A DNA stretch of 7,201 bases from Clostridiales bacterium. Lineage in GTDB: Bacteria; Bacillota; Dehalobacteriia; UBA4068. The notes under the pieces are model-generated. The model saw nothing but the letters and a program-made list of their open reading frames with translations. It did not search any database and was not told where the DNA came from. How positions within the stretch are numbered: the first letter of the stretch is position 1; each line of letters starts with the position of its first letter. Shown here piece by piece: positions 1 through 6,604 of the stretch. Made by a program: the position numbers and the translations under genes. Where the stretch lies: positions 1-7,201 of the forward strand of contig WRDJ01000034.1 in NCBI GenBank assembly GCA_009783495.1, given 5' to 3'.

Positions 1-1565
1 GGATAGCCGATCAGGTCGGCGTCGTTGAATTTCACGCCCGGCCGTTCCGGGCGGTCATCCAGCACCGCTTCCACTTTTTGCGCCAAAAGCTCCTGATATA
101 GGCTTTCCGCCAGCGAGGTCAATTCGGCGTCCCTGTCGTTGACCGGCACGATCACCACCTGATAAGGCGCGACGGCCAAGGGCCAGATGATGCCGTTTTC
201 GTCATGGCTTTGCTCGATCACCGCCGCCATGGAACGACCCACGCCGATGCCGTAGCAGCCCATGACGATATCCTGCTCCTGCCCCTTCTCGTCAATATAA
301 CGGGCGCCCAGCGCCTTGCTATACTTGGTGCGCAGTTTGAAGATTTGCCCGACCTCGATGCCCCGCGCGGAACGCAGGGGGGCGCCGCAACGCGGGCAGG
401 GTTCGCCCGCTTCCGCCATGCGTAAATCCTCCACCGCGTCTATGCGGTAATCACGGCCGGGGTTGGCGCCAATATAATGATATGCCTCTTGTCCCCCGCC
501 CATGACATGATTATTCATAAAAGGCACTTCGCGGTCGGCCAGAACGCGCACATCTTTCAGCCCCGCCGCGCCCAGATAGCCGGGGACGAGGCCGGCTTTT
601 CTCATGGCTTCGTCGGAAGCGAAGGCGAGGTCGAGACAGTTTAAGGCGTTTTTCAGCTTGATCTCGTTGATCTGGCGGTGACCGGCCAAAAGCACCAGCA
701 CAAGCTGCCCGTCCGCCTGATAGCAGAGGGCTTTGACAATTTTATGCGCGGGCACGTTCAAAAACGCGGAGACCTGCTCGATAGTGGTGCAATCGGGCGT
801 GTGTACCAAAGCAAGTTCTTCTTGCTCGGCGGGGGCACTTTCCCGCGGCGGAACGGAGGCGATCTCCGCGGAGGCGGCATAATCGCAAGCGTCGCAATAA
901 AGGATCTCCTCTTCGCCGGTTTGCGCCAGGGCCATGAACTGATGGCTGCCCTTGCCGCCGATGGCCCCGCTATCCGCCTCCACCACGCGGAAATCAAGCC
1001 CCAGACGGCGGAAGATATTCGAATATGCCAAGTGGGCTAAGCGATAGCTTTCATCCAGACCCTCTTCGTCGCGGTCGAAGGAATACATATCTTTCATGAT
1101 GAACTCACGACCGCGCATCAAGCCGAAGCGCGGGCGGCGCTCGTCGCGGAACTTGCTCTGCATCTGATAGGGACGCAAAGGCAGCTGCTTATATGAGCGC
1201 ACATCGTTTTTTATGGTCAAGGTGATGACTTCCTCATTGGTGGGGCCGAGGCAGAATTCGCGCCCGTGCCGGTCGTTGACGCGCCAAAGTTCGTCGCCGT
1301 AAACCTGCCAGCGCCCGCTCTGCTGCCACATCTCCGCCGGATGGACGATGGGCATGAGCAGTTCCTGCCCGCCGATGGCATCCATTTCCTCGCGGATGAT
1401 GGCCATGACCTTCTGCATCACGCGCCATGCCAGCGGCATATAGGTATAAATGCCCGCCGCGACCTTATGCAGCATGCCCGCACGCAGCATCAACTGGTGG
1501 CTGACGATTTCCGCTTCGGCCGGGGTTTCGCGCAATGTCGGGGCGTATAACTTGCTTGCTCTCAA
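1..1565 (-). CDS. proS: Prolyl-tRNA synthetase, bacterial type with editing domain (3' end cut off by window)
   Basis: Cytoplasmic class II aminoacyl-tRNA synthetase that charges tRNA-Pro with proline using ATP. Residues 1-521 are in the window; bacterial-type enzymes are usually about 565-575 residues, so only the end of the anticodon-binding domain is missing. Seen in order: the proline-binding loop GPTNEEVIT (107-115), class II motif 2 starting FRDE (139-142) and continuing through [14 protein letters not shown], an inserted YbaK-type editing domain (about 224-405), and motif 3 [10 protein letters not shown] (435-444). K278 sits where the editing lysine is expected (K279 in E. coli, by motif position). 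CxxC pairs at 224/227 and 390/393 flank the insertion. The start is TTG at 1565, chosen because AAGGAGG lies 8 bases upstream and translation from it gives the typical N-terminus ([13 protein letters not shown]). It is the last visible gene of the ispG operon. No T-box leader fits in the 58-base gap before it. Confidence 0.97.
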   Translation of the reverse strand, partial: MRASKLYAPTLRETPAEAEIVSHQLMLRAGMLHKVAAGIYTYMPLAWRVMQKVMAIIREEMDAIGGQELLMPIVHPAEMWQQSGRWQVYGDELWRVNDRHGREFCLGPTNEEVITLTIKNDVRSYKQLPLRPYQMQSKFRDERRPRFGLMRGREFIMKDMYSFDRDEEGLDESYRLAHLAYSNIFRRLGLDFRVVEADSGAIGGKGSHQFMALAQTGEEEILYCDACDYAASAEIASVPPRESAPAEQEELALVHTPDCTTIEQVSAFLNVPAHKIVKALCYQADGQLVLVLLAGHRQINEIKLKNALNCLDLAFASDEAMRKAGLVPGYLGAAGLKDVRVLADREVPFMNNHVMGGGQEAYHYIGANPGRDYRIDAVEDLRMAEAGEPCPRCGAPLRSARGIEVGQIFKLRTKYSKALGARYIDEKGQEQDIVMGCYGIGVGRSMAAVIEQSHDENGIIWPLAVAPYQVVIVPVNDRDAELTSLAESLYQELLAQKVEAVLDDRPERPGVKFNDADLIGY

Positions 1566-1573
1566 AATATTTG

Positions 1574-1580
1574 CCTCCTT
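1574..1580 (-). promoter_or_regulatory. Ribosome binding site of proS (decides a TTG start)
   Basis: AAGGAGG on the minus strand, 8 bases before TTG at 1565-1563. No ATG or GTG in the proS frame near the conserved N-terminus is as well placed, so this strong Shine-Dalgarno fixes the rare start codon. Confidence 0.85.
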
Positions 1581-1623
1581 GGTTGTTTGCTGTGGAGAGT
1601 GAGGGGGGTGTTAGATATGCTTA

Positions 1624-2283
1624 TCAGCTTTTGAAATGGCATATATAACCTGTTGATTTCTCATGCTCACCGTCCTCAAATGCAGGATTAAATCCCCATG
1701 CTTTCGCAATTTCAATTACGTGTTCCTCGTTAGGGTAAATATCGTCTTCTTCCCATTTAATTTCGTCACCCTTTTTGGGAAAGGCTTCAAATCCCAATTT
1801 TATTTCTTCTGCGGTGAGCATACCCTCATCCCAAAAAACTGTTTCTTCCGTCTCCGGGCAGTAACCGTACGCGTGAACTATCTCTCCTTCAATAAATTTT
1901 GCCCACGCGTAATAACTGCCAACCCTATGACTCGCGAAATATTGCATCCCACCAAATAGTTTTGCGTGTTTTTTGATAGTTTCGATGGCGACGTCACCCA
2001 AACCGATAACCAAAACATAATCATCGAGTTTCGGTGATAAAAACACCGCGTTCTTGTGATTATATATATATTCAAACCCAAAATTCCAGTTTGATTCACA
2101 AATAATATCTAAACCCAGCTTTTCAATTACCGAAACGGGAGACTCATTCTTGATGGCATACCAGGAGGATTTATAACCGAACTGGCAAGGAAAATCAGGC
2201 TCAATATTTGGCTTAACAGGACTGCTTTTGCTTGTGGTTTCATTCTTGCCTTTTCGGTTAAACATTTTATTTATCCAACTCAT
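1624..2283 (-). CDS. Uncharacterised AT-rich 219-residue protein between ispG and proS
   Basis: Function unknown. The ATG at 2283 follows GGAGGG by 6 bases and lies 18 bases after the ispG stop, so it is probably co-transcribed. No signal peptide or membrane segment is visible. The N-terminus (1-30) is lysine/serine rich and probably disordered, followed by a globular part with many aromatic residues. Recognisable stretches are QYFASHR (114-120), the YYAWAKF segment (124-130), FWDEG (150-154) and PNEEHVIEIAKAW (184-196). From memory these resemble a widespread uncharacterised family carrying a QYFATHR..YHAWAR-like core and a PDEE..V..VA..W tail; this was not checked by search. Base composition differs sharply from its neighbours (sampled 60-base lines run about 30-38% G+C, against about 75% in a sampled ispG line), which suggests recent acquisition. 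Immunity- or SMI1-like roles are possible but unsupported. Confidence 0.85.
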   Translation of the reverse strand: MSWINKMFNRKGKNETTSKSSPVKPNIEPDFPCQFGYKSSWYAIKNESPVSVIEKLGLDIICESNWNFGFEYIYNHKNAVFLSPKLDDYVLVIGLGDVAIETIKKHAKLFGGMQYFASHRVGSYYAWAKFIEGEIVHAYGYCPETEETVFWDEGMLTAEEIKLGFEAFPKKGDEIKWEEDDIYPNEEHVIEIAKAWGFNPAFEDGEHEKSTGYICHFKS

Positions 2284-2301
2284 TATATTCCCTCCAAAAT
2301 T

Positions 2302-3378
2302 CTATCCCATCCCCCGCCTGACCGCCTCCGCCAGTTTTCCCACCAATTCCTCTTCCCGGTATTTACCTATTATTTCGCCTTTGGCGAATAATAATCCTTC
2401 CCCGCGTCCGCCGGCAATGCCAAAATCCGCTTCCCGCGCCTCGCCCGGCCCGTTCACCGCGCAGCCCATCACCGCGATCTTGAGCGGCTTCTTCGGCACG
2501 AGGCCTGAGAGGGCGCTTTCCACCTGCGCGATGAGGGCGGCCACGTCTATGCCGCTGCGGCCGCAGGTGGGGCAGGAGATGAGGTCAAACGGCAAGGGGG
2601 AGATATGCAGCGCGTTCAGTATCTCTTTCGCTGCCCGCACTTCTTCAATGGGGTCGCCGGTCAAGGAAACGCGCATGGTATCACCAATGCCTTGATAGAA
2701 CAATATCCCCAAGGCGACGGCGGATCTCAGGCCGCCCCTGCCGGGGGGCCCGGCTTCCGTCAGGCCGATATGCATGGGATAATCACAGAGCTTGGCCAGC
2801 ATTTGATAGGCGGCCACGGTGCGCGGCACATCGGAGGTCTTGAGCGAAATTTTGATGTCCGAAAAACCCGCTTTTTCCAGAAGTTCGGCTTGTCCCAAAG
2901 CGCTTTCCGTCAAGGCTTCGGGCGTTACCCCGCCGTATTTTTGCAAAAGGGCCTTTTCCAGCGAGCCGCCGTTCACGCCGATGCGGATGGGTATCCCCGC
3001 GTCCTTGGCGGCGCGCGCCACCTCGCGCACGCGGGCGGACGAACCGATATTGCCAGGGTTGAGGCGCAGGCCGTGCACCCCGCTTTTGATGGCGCCGAGC
3101 GCCAGCTTATAATCAAAATGAATATCCGCCACTATGGGCAGGGGGCTTTCGGCCAGCAGGACGGGCAGGCTTTGCACGGTTTGTTCGTCGGGAACAGCCA
3201 CGCGCGCGATTTGGCAGCCGGCTTGCGCCAAAGCGTTAATCTGACGCAAGGTGGCGGCGGTGTCGGCGGTCACGGTATTGGTCATGGACTGCACAGAGAC
3301 GGGATGGCCGCCGCCGATTTTCACCGGCCCGATGCTGACCACGCGGCTTTTGCGCCTTGGCGGCGGTTCAAACGGCAT
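2302..3378 (-). CDS. ispG: 4-hydroxy-3-methylbut-2-en-1-yl diphosphate synthase (IspG/GcpE)
   Basis: Penultimate enzyme of the MEP (non-mevalonate) isoprenoid pathway. It reductively converts 2-C-methyl-D-erythritol 2,4-cyclodiphosphate to HMBPP using a [4Fe-4S] cluster in the cytoplasm. The product is 358 residues, normal for the short bacterial form. The N-terminal TIM-barrel part shows QSMTNT (30-35) and the LRLNPGNIG segment (104-112). The cluster-binding C-terminal domain has C269 and C272 (SCPTCGR), then C306 and E313 in MGCAVNGPGEA, matching the three cysteines and glutamate known from E. coli IspG. I chose ATG 3378 because AAGGGAG sits 5 bases upstream. The longer frame opening at 3432 would overlap the preceding gene and add a non-conserved 18-residue tail. 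It follows the 3405-3773 gene by 26 bases and precedes the AT-rich gene by 18. The close placement with proS is common in Bacillota. Confidence 0.97.
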   Translation of the reverse strand: MPFEPPPRRKSRVVSIGPVKIGGGHPVSVQSMTNTVTADTAATLRQINALAQAGCQIARVAVPDEQTVQSLPVLLAESPLPIVADIHFDYKLALGAIKSGVHGLRLNPGNIGSSARVREVARAAKDAGIPIRIGVNGGSLEKALLQKYGGVTPEALTESALGQAELLEKAGFSDIKISLKTSDVPRTVAAYQMLAKLCDYPMHIGLTEAGPPGRGGLRSAVALGILFYQGIGDTMRVSLTGDPIEEVRAAKEILNALHISPLPFDLISCPTCGRSGIDVAALIAQVESALSGLVPKKPLKIAVMGCAVNGPGEAREADFGIAGGRGEGLLFAKGEIIGKYREEELVGKLAEAVRRGMG

Positions 3379-3404
3379 ATTTTCTCCCTTCCCCTGCTTT
3401 GTTT

Positions 3405-3773
3405 CTAAATAATCCCTTCGGATTGCAGCCATTCAATGAACTCGCGGAAAGCCTGGCGCAGATATTCCGCGTTGTATTCGGTATGGTCGTTCACCGTCAA
3501 AAAGAAATCCACCGTCCGTTCATACTCAAGGCTGCCTTGGGCCGCTATGCCGCGCCCGTCATACAGGCCCTGGTCGTTGGTTTGACTCCTGTCAATAAGC
3601 GCCACGCCGACCTGCTTTTCCTCGTTATAGAGGTCTAGAACGATGTCAAACCCGGAATACCTGGCTGTTGTATCCTGCCCGCCCTCTAAAGCAAGGCCCA
3701 GCGCCGCGGCTTCGGATTGCAGGATTTGGATTATATCCGCTTCGGATAAATAGTCCGACACCATAACGCCCAT
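3405..3773 (-). CDS. Uncharacterised 122-residue protein, possible C-terminal part of a frameshifted exported protein
   Basis: No function recognised. The ORF from ATG 3773 gives an acidic, mostly alpha/beta-looking protein without cysteines. It has an N-terminal SEADIIQIL helix-like stretch, a central hydrophobic strand FDIVLDLYN followed by VGVALIDRSQTND, and a C-terminal FIEWLQSEGII. The beginning (YLSEADIIQILQSEAAALGL) and the end recall, from memory, uncharacterised exported proteins of anaerobes that open with a YLTEEEA..II..EA-like stretch and finish in an FI.WLK.QGII-like tail; this is unverified. Neither ATG 3773 nor the next one at 3764 has a Shine-Dalgarno, whereas an overlapping upstream ORF at 3916 has both a good one and a promoter. 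The real product may therefore be a fusion of both frames, or translation may be coupled across the 43-base overlap. ispG follows 26 bases downstream. Confidence 0.7.
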   Translation of the reverse strand: MGVMVSDYLSEADIIQILQSEAAALGLALEGGQDTTARYSGFDIVLDLYNEEKQVGVALIDRSQTNDQGLYDGRGIAAQGSLEYERTVDFFLTVNDHTEYNAEYLRQAFREFIEWLQSEGII

Positions 3774-3916
3774 AGGTCTGGGAGTGCGGAAGCGGAAACG
3801 ACCAGCATGGCGGCGAGCAGGGCCTTGTTCTTCGCGAGCGGAAGACGGGGCTGAACACCCTCGCCTTTGCGCGGATATTTGGGGCGGCGGTATGAAAGCA
3901 GCGGTTCGACTATCAT
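3731..3916 (-). pseudogene. Short ORF with hydrophobic segment, likely the N-terminal half of the frameshifted 3405-3773 gene
   Basis: A 61-codon ORF starting at ATG 3916, with AAGGAG 7 bases upstream and a strong promoter about 45 bases further up, so translation here is expected. The product has a basic N-region of about 30 residues (ending PRLPLAKNK), then a signal-peptide- or membrane-like stretch ALLAAMLVVSASAL (about 32-45). Beyond that it reads through meaningless-looking sequence to a TAA at 3733-3731, inside the next ORF. Removing one C from the CCC at 3782-3780 would join residue 45 directly to the 122-residue frame, giving an N-terminally anchored or secreted protein of about 169 residues. 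Alternatives are a true overlapping small membrane peptide that couples translation, or a sequencing error. The hydrophobic segment has no lipobox cysteine. Confidence 0.5.
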
Positions 3917-3923
3917 ATGCTCA

Positions 3924-3929
3924 CTCCTT
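3924..3929 (-). promoter_or_regulatory. Ribosome binding site for ATG 3916
   Basis: AAGGAG on the minus strand, 7 bases before ATG 3916. It supports translation starting here rather than at the unsupported ATG at 3773, and so bears on the frameshift question. Confidence 0.75.
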
Positions 3930-3961
3930 ATGCCGTATTAAACGGAAGTTCTTCTCATTTT

Positions 3962-3990
3962 ATTATAGCGCGCCGGGCAAAATCACGCAA
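3962..3990 (-). promoter_or_regulatory. Sigma-A/sigma-70-type promoter of the ispG-proS transcript
   Basis: On the minus strand, TTGCGT (3990-3985) is followed after exactly 17 bases by a perfect TATAAT (3967-3962). The predicted transcription start is near 3955, leaving a leader of about 40 bases before ATG 3916. It lies in the 105-base gap after the UPF0178 gene stop, so it should start a separate transcript covering 3916 to proS. Confidence 0.8.
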
Positions 3991-4021
3991 GATTTTTCGG
4001 AAATGAGAGATGAAATAAAAT

Positions 4022-4459
4022 CTATATCCCGTCTGGCAACATACGCGCCAGGGCCGCCTCGAAACGGGCGTCGTTCTCTTTCGTCCGCTTGGCCGGGCCC
4101 TTGGTGCGCCCGCCGCCCCGGCGCAGCTTTTGCCCGATATGCCGCTCCATGAGCAGCGCGTCCATGTTTGCGTCGCTGAAAACCAGGCCGTTCTGATTGA
4201 GCGCCCGCGCGCCCTTGCCAAGCGCCATGGCGGCCAGGCCGAAATCCTGCGTCACCACAACGTCCTCACGGGTAAGCAGGCCCATCAGCGCATAATCCGC
4301 GCTGTCGGCCGCTTTATTCACCGTGATGATTTGACTGTAGTCATCGCCCAGTTCGTGGGAAGTGTCGGCGAGCATGACGACGGGGATTTTCTTTTGCCTC
4401 GCCAGCCGCACGATAATCTCTTTGACCGGGCAGGCGTCGGCGTCAACCAGGATTTTCAT
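4022..4459 (-). CDS. UPF0178 / DUF188 family protein (YaiI/YqxD-like, PIN-like fold)
   Basis: Small cytoplasmic protein of 145 residues, the usual family length; the biochemical role is not established. The signature ILVDADACPVK is at residues 3-13, with acidic residues D6 and D8. Further acidic sites are in ADSADYALMG (51-60) and TQDFGLA (70-76). The basic C-terminal block RRGGGRTKGPAKRTKEND (113-130) is also typical. The family is predicted to have a PIN-like nuclease fold with these aspartates as putative metal ligands (family knowledge, not tested here). ATG 4459 is chosen because translation starts exactly at the conserved MKILVDADACP, AAGGAAG lies about 9 bases upstream, and ATGA overlaps the stop of the AlkD-like gene. 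A longer frame to 4570 lies wholly inside that upstream gene. The four-base overlap implies translational coupling. No U-tract terminator is visible after the stop. Confidence 0.94.
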   Translation of the reverse strand: MKILVDADACPVKEIIVRLARQKKIPVVMLADTSHELGDDYSQIITVNKAADSADYALMGLLTREDVVVTQDFGLAAMALGKGARALNQNGLVFSDANMDALLMERHIGQKLRRGGGRTKGPAKRTKENDARFEAALARMLPDGI

Positions 4460-5094
4460 AGATATTTGCTTCCTTCGCGCATGCTGAGCGGCGCCATTTT
4501 TTCCTTGTGCCCGGCCATGAAATCTCGCACCCAGCCGGGGTCGGTCTTGCTGTATTCGCGCAGGCTCCAACCGATTGCCTTGTTGATGAAGAACTCATCG
4601 CTACCGAGGTTGTTGAGCAGGATGCGTTCGAGCAGGGCGGCGTCGGTCTTTTCCCGGCGCGCCAGCTGGTGGTCTATGGCGGCGCGGCGCAGCCAGATAT
4701 TTTCGTCAACACTCCATTGCAGGAGCGTTTCGTTGACCTGCGGATGCCGCAGCGCGATCTCGCCCACTATCATATCCAGCGCGTCCACCGTGTCCCACCA
4801 AGATTTCGTGATGATGAGTCGCCGCAGATGCGGGACGTCCTCCGCGCTCAAGCGGGCTTTCAGCTTGACTAAGCAATCCGCCGCCAGATATTGAAATTCA
4901 CGCTCCGGCAACTCCCAGCACTTGAAGATGAACTCCCAATCAACGGCTTTCTGCGCTTTGAGGAAGCTGCGGCAGAGCCTTCTGCGCTGCGGCGCGGGAA
5001 TGCCGAGAAAGGGGAATTGATCGCGCATATAGGCGCTCATGCCTGCGGCCTGCGCGGGGTCGGCCGCCGCCCGCATTGTTTCAATGACGTCCAT
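4456..5094 (-). CDS. alkD: DNA alkylation repair protein, AlkD-type DNA glycosylase
   Basis: HEAT-like-repeat DNA glycosylase of 212 residues. By family knowledge (B. cereus AlkD) it excises positively charged N3- and N7-alkylated purines from DNA. KSWWDTVD (97-104) and NIWLRRAAI (132-140) hold residues equivalent to AlkD W109, D113 and R148, here W100, D104 and R137, so the active site looks intact. The segments LPEREFQ (62-68) and EFFINKAIGWSLREY (167-181) also match, as does the MAPLS..E...YL tail. The C-terminus is slightly shorter than in B. cereus AlkD. ATG 5094 was chosen for AAAGGAG about 9 bases upstream and the match to the family N-terminus. The in-frame opening to 5259 adds 55 basic, low-complexity residues that look like translated intergenic DNA. 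It is followed by the UPF0178 gene with an ATGA overlap. No convincing promoter was found for this strand. Confidence 0.94.
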   Translation of the reverse strand: MDVIETMRAAADPAQAAGMSAYMRDQFPFLGIPAPQRRRLCRSFLKAQKAVDWEFIFKCWELPEREFQYLAADCLVKLKARLSAEDVPHLRRLIITKSWWDTVDALDMIVGEIALRHPQVNETLLQWSVDENIWLRRAAIDHQLARREKTDAALLERILLNNLGSDEFFINKAIGWSLREYSKTDPGWVRDFMAGHKEKMAPLSMREGSKYL

Positions 5095-5170
5095 TAAAGT
5101 TCGCTCCTTTTTGGGATGATGATACTGTCTTTCTGCGGGCCGCCGGGATAATCCTGCTCCCGCCTGCTTT

Positions 5171-5238
5171 GCGCGCAAATTTCTCCCCTCTTGCCTCTTG
5201 CCTCTGTTTTGCCTGCGCCTGGCCGCGCGCGCAAATTT
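5171..5238. repeat. Pair of 12-base direct repeats GCGCGCAAATTT
   Basis: GCGCGCAAATTT occurs at 5171-5182 and again at 5227-5238, same orientation, 44 bases apart, both inside the divergent promoter region. They could be a pair of regulator sites or chance; nothing in the window identifies a binding protein. Confidence 0.5.
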
Positions 5239-5252
5239 TCGCCGCCGGGCCG

Positions 5253-5281
5253 TTGACAACCGGGCGGCCCTGTTATATTAT
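5253..5281 (+). promoter_or_regulatory. Sigma-A/sigma-70-type promoter of the YcxB-like gene, with flanking inverted repeat
   Basis: A consensus TTGACA (5253-5258) is followed after 17 bases by TATTAT (5276-5281), one mismatch from consensus. The start is expected near 5288. Inverted repeat arms GGGCCG (5247-5252) and CGGCCC (5265-5270) bracket the -35 element and could form an operator. Confidence 0.8.
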
Positions 5282-5392
5282 TTAATATGACAAAATATGG
5301 TGAACAGAGGCGTTCAGCAAATGGTGCGGCGAGTGGCCGGGCGCATCGGATGATTGGTGTCTTTATTGCGTGTTGGTGCGAAAGGGGCGTGC

Positions 5393-6499
5393 ATGACCAT
5401 GTTCAAATTTACTTATACGCTGAACGAAGAGGACTATTTTGAGTTCCAAAAATGGCATTATCTTAACAGCCCCGGGGGCAAAAGCCATTTGCTCGGAGGG
5501 CGTTTATTAACGCCGCTTTTTTGCGCGTTGATTATCTTTGTCTTTTGGATCGCCAAGGCGGACGCCCTCATGATAATAGCGCAAGCCATTGGTTTGACGA
5601 TCCTCTCAATTTGGTGGATCATTTTCGGCGCGAAGCCCTGGGGCATAAAAACAGTAAGGGACGGCGTCAAAAAACTGAAAAAGAACGGGAAACTGCCCTA
5701 TGGCAAGGAAAGCACGCTTGTTTTCGATGATGAAGCCATCATTGAAACCACTTCGGAAAATGAAATAAGAACCGTATATTCGGCAATCGAGCGTGTCGTT
5801 GAAACCGAAAGATACTTCTTCGTTTATAAAAATTCCGCACAGGCCATTATCATCCCATTGAGTGTCTTCACCGCTGATTCCGAAAAGAAACACTTCACAG
5901 AGTTTATTAAAAGCAATCTGCCGGGAAGCAAAAGATCATCATGGGCGGAGTGCTCGGACACGTTTAAGTTTAACATTACTATAAACGAGGAAGATTACTT
6001 TGAGTTCAGTAAATGGCACGGCCTCAACAGCTCCGCGGGCAAAAAAGCTTTACGTTCATTGCGTTTTTTTATGCCGGCCCTTTCCGCGCTGATTATTTTT
6101 ATTCTTTGGATTGCCAAGGCAAATATCGTTTTTGCGATAGTCAGTATTATTGTTTTGGCAATCCTTTCGGTTTTATGGGTCGTTTACGGGGCAAAATCCC
6201 TGTTTGTCAACACAGTAAAAATCAATATTGAGAATGCGAAAAAGGGCGGCAGGCTGCCCTATGGCAAGGAAGCCACGCTTGTTTTCGAGGATGAAGCCAT
6301 CATAGACAACTCACCGGAAGGTGAAACCAAAACCAGATATTCGGCAATCGAGCGCATCGTTGAAACCGAAAGATACATATACGTTTTTATGAATTCCGTG
6401 GAAGGGTATATCATTCCGCTTTACATCTTTCCCTATGATTCCGAAAAGAACCGCTTCAAAGAGTTCATAGAGGGCAAAATGGCGGAGAGCAAGAAATAA
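5393..6499 (+). CDS. Membrane protein with two tandem YcxB-like domains
   Basis: A 368-residue inner-membrane protein built from two copies of one unit: residues 4 to about 180 and 191 to about 367, with equivalent residues exactly 187 apart. Each unit has a short N-terminal segment ending in EEDYFEF..WH, two adjacent membrane helices (about 38-54 and 56-78; 225-241 and 243-266), then a cytoplasmic-looking part with LPYGKE.TLVF.DEAII, YSAIER.VETERY and a strand ending in IPL. This fits the YcxB-like family (PF14317-type: two helices followed by a beta-rich domain), which usually has one unit; the role is unknown. ATG 5393 is preferred because AAAGGGG lies 5 bases upstream. The TTG at 5354 would add 13 non-conserved residues, and ATG 5399 is spaced less well. 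It stands alone behind its own promoter. Family assignment is by pattern and not confirmed by search. Confidence 0.88.
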   Translation: MTMFKFTYTLNEEDYFEFQKWHYLNSPGGKSHLLGGRLLTPLFCALIIFVFWIAKADALMIIAQAIGLTILSIWWIIFGAKPWGIKTVRDGVKKLKKNGKLPYGKESTLVFDDEAIIETTSENEIRTVYSAIERVVETERYFFVYKNSAQAIIIPLSVFTADSEKKHFTEFIKSNLPGSKRSSWAECSDTFKFNITINEEDYFEFSKWHGLNSSAGKKALRSLRFFMPALSALIIFILWIAKANIVFAIVSIIVLAILSVLWVVYGAKSLFVNTVKINIENAKKGGRLPYGKEATLVFEDEAIIDNSPEGETKTRYSAIERIVETERYIYVFMNSVEGYIIPLYIFPYDSEKNRFKEFIEGKMAESKK

Positions 6500-6576
6500 A
6501 CCGCGCTTGCTTATTGGCTCACCCGCCTTCTTGCTTCTTCCCTCTCGCCTCTGCCCGCTGTTTCCCCACCCCCTGG

Positions 6577-6594
6577 CCCCTCCCCGGGGAGGGG
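6577..6594. repeat. Perfect 18-nt palindrome CCCCTCCCCGGGGAGGGG
   Basis: A self-complementary GC-only-but-two sequence without a loop, 10 bases before the larger hairpin. The two may be parts of a single intergenic repeat element. As RNA it would need a small loop opened at the centre to fold. Confidence 0.8.
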
Positions 6595-6604
6595 GAAGAA
6601 GTTT

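Larger units (their letters stand above)
5095..5392. other. Divergent intergenic region between the AlkD-like gene and the YcxB-like gene
   Basis: A 298-base gap with no credible gene. It holds the alkD ribosome binding site, a 12-base direct repeat, a pyrimidine-rich stretch (about 5181-5219), the rightward promoter with flanking inverted repeat arms, and a leader of about 105 bases before ATG 5393. The leftward promoter is unclear. The best guess is TTGCGC followed, 19 bases later, by GATTAT (5153-5148 on the minus strand), which is weak. Confidence 0.7.

Noticed and set aside
1566..1623. T-box or other riboswitch ahead of proS
   Set aside because: The gap is only 58 bases, with no stem structure or terminator, too short for a T-box.
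204..3408. Long plus-strand frames opposite proS, the AT-rich gene and ispG
   Set aside because: They are antisense shadows of confident genes. They show no family motifs, and several are rich in histidine, arginine and glycine, as expected from the reverse of GC-rich coding DNA.
3378..3432. Longer N-terminus for ispG starting at 3432
   Set aside because: It overlaps the end of the preceding gene and adds non-conserved residues, and ATG 3378 has a well-placed AAGGGAG.
5095..5259. 55-residue N-terminal extension of the AlkD-like protein
   Set aside because: It is an arginine-rich, low-complexity translation of intergenic DNA; the family N-terminus begins at ATG 5094 with its own ribosome binding site.
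5287..5440. Small plus-strand ORF starting ATGACAAAATATGG just after the promoter
   Set aside because: It has no ribosome binding site, its start coincides with the expected transcription start, and it overlaps the YcxB-like gene in another frame.
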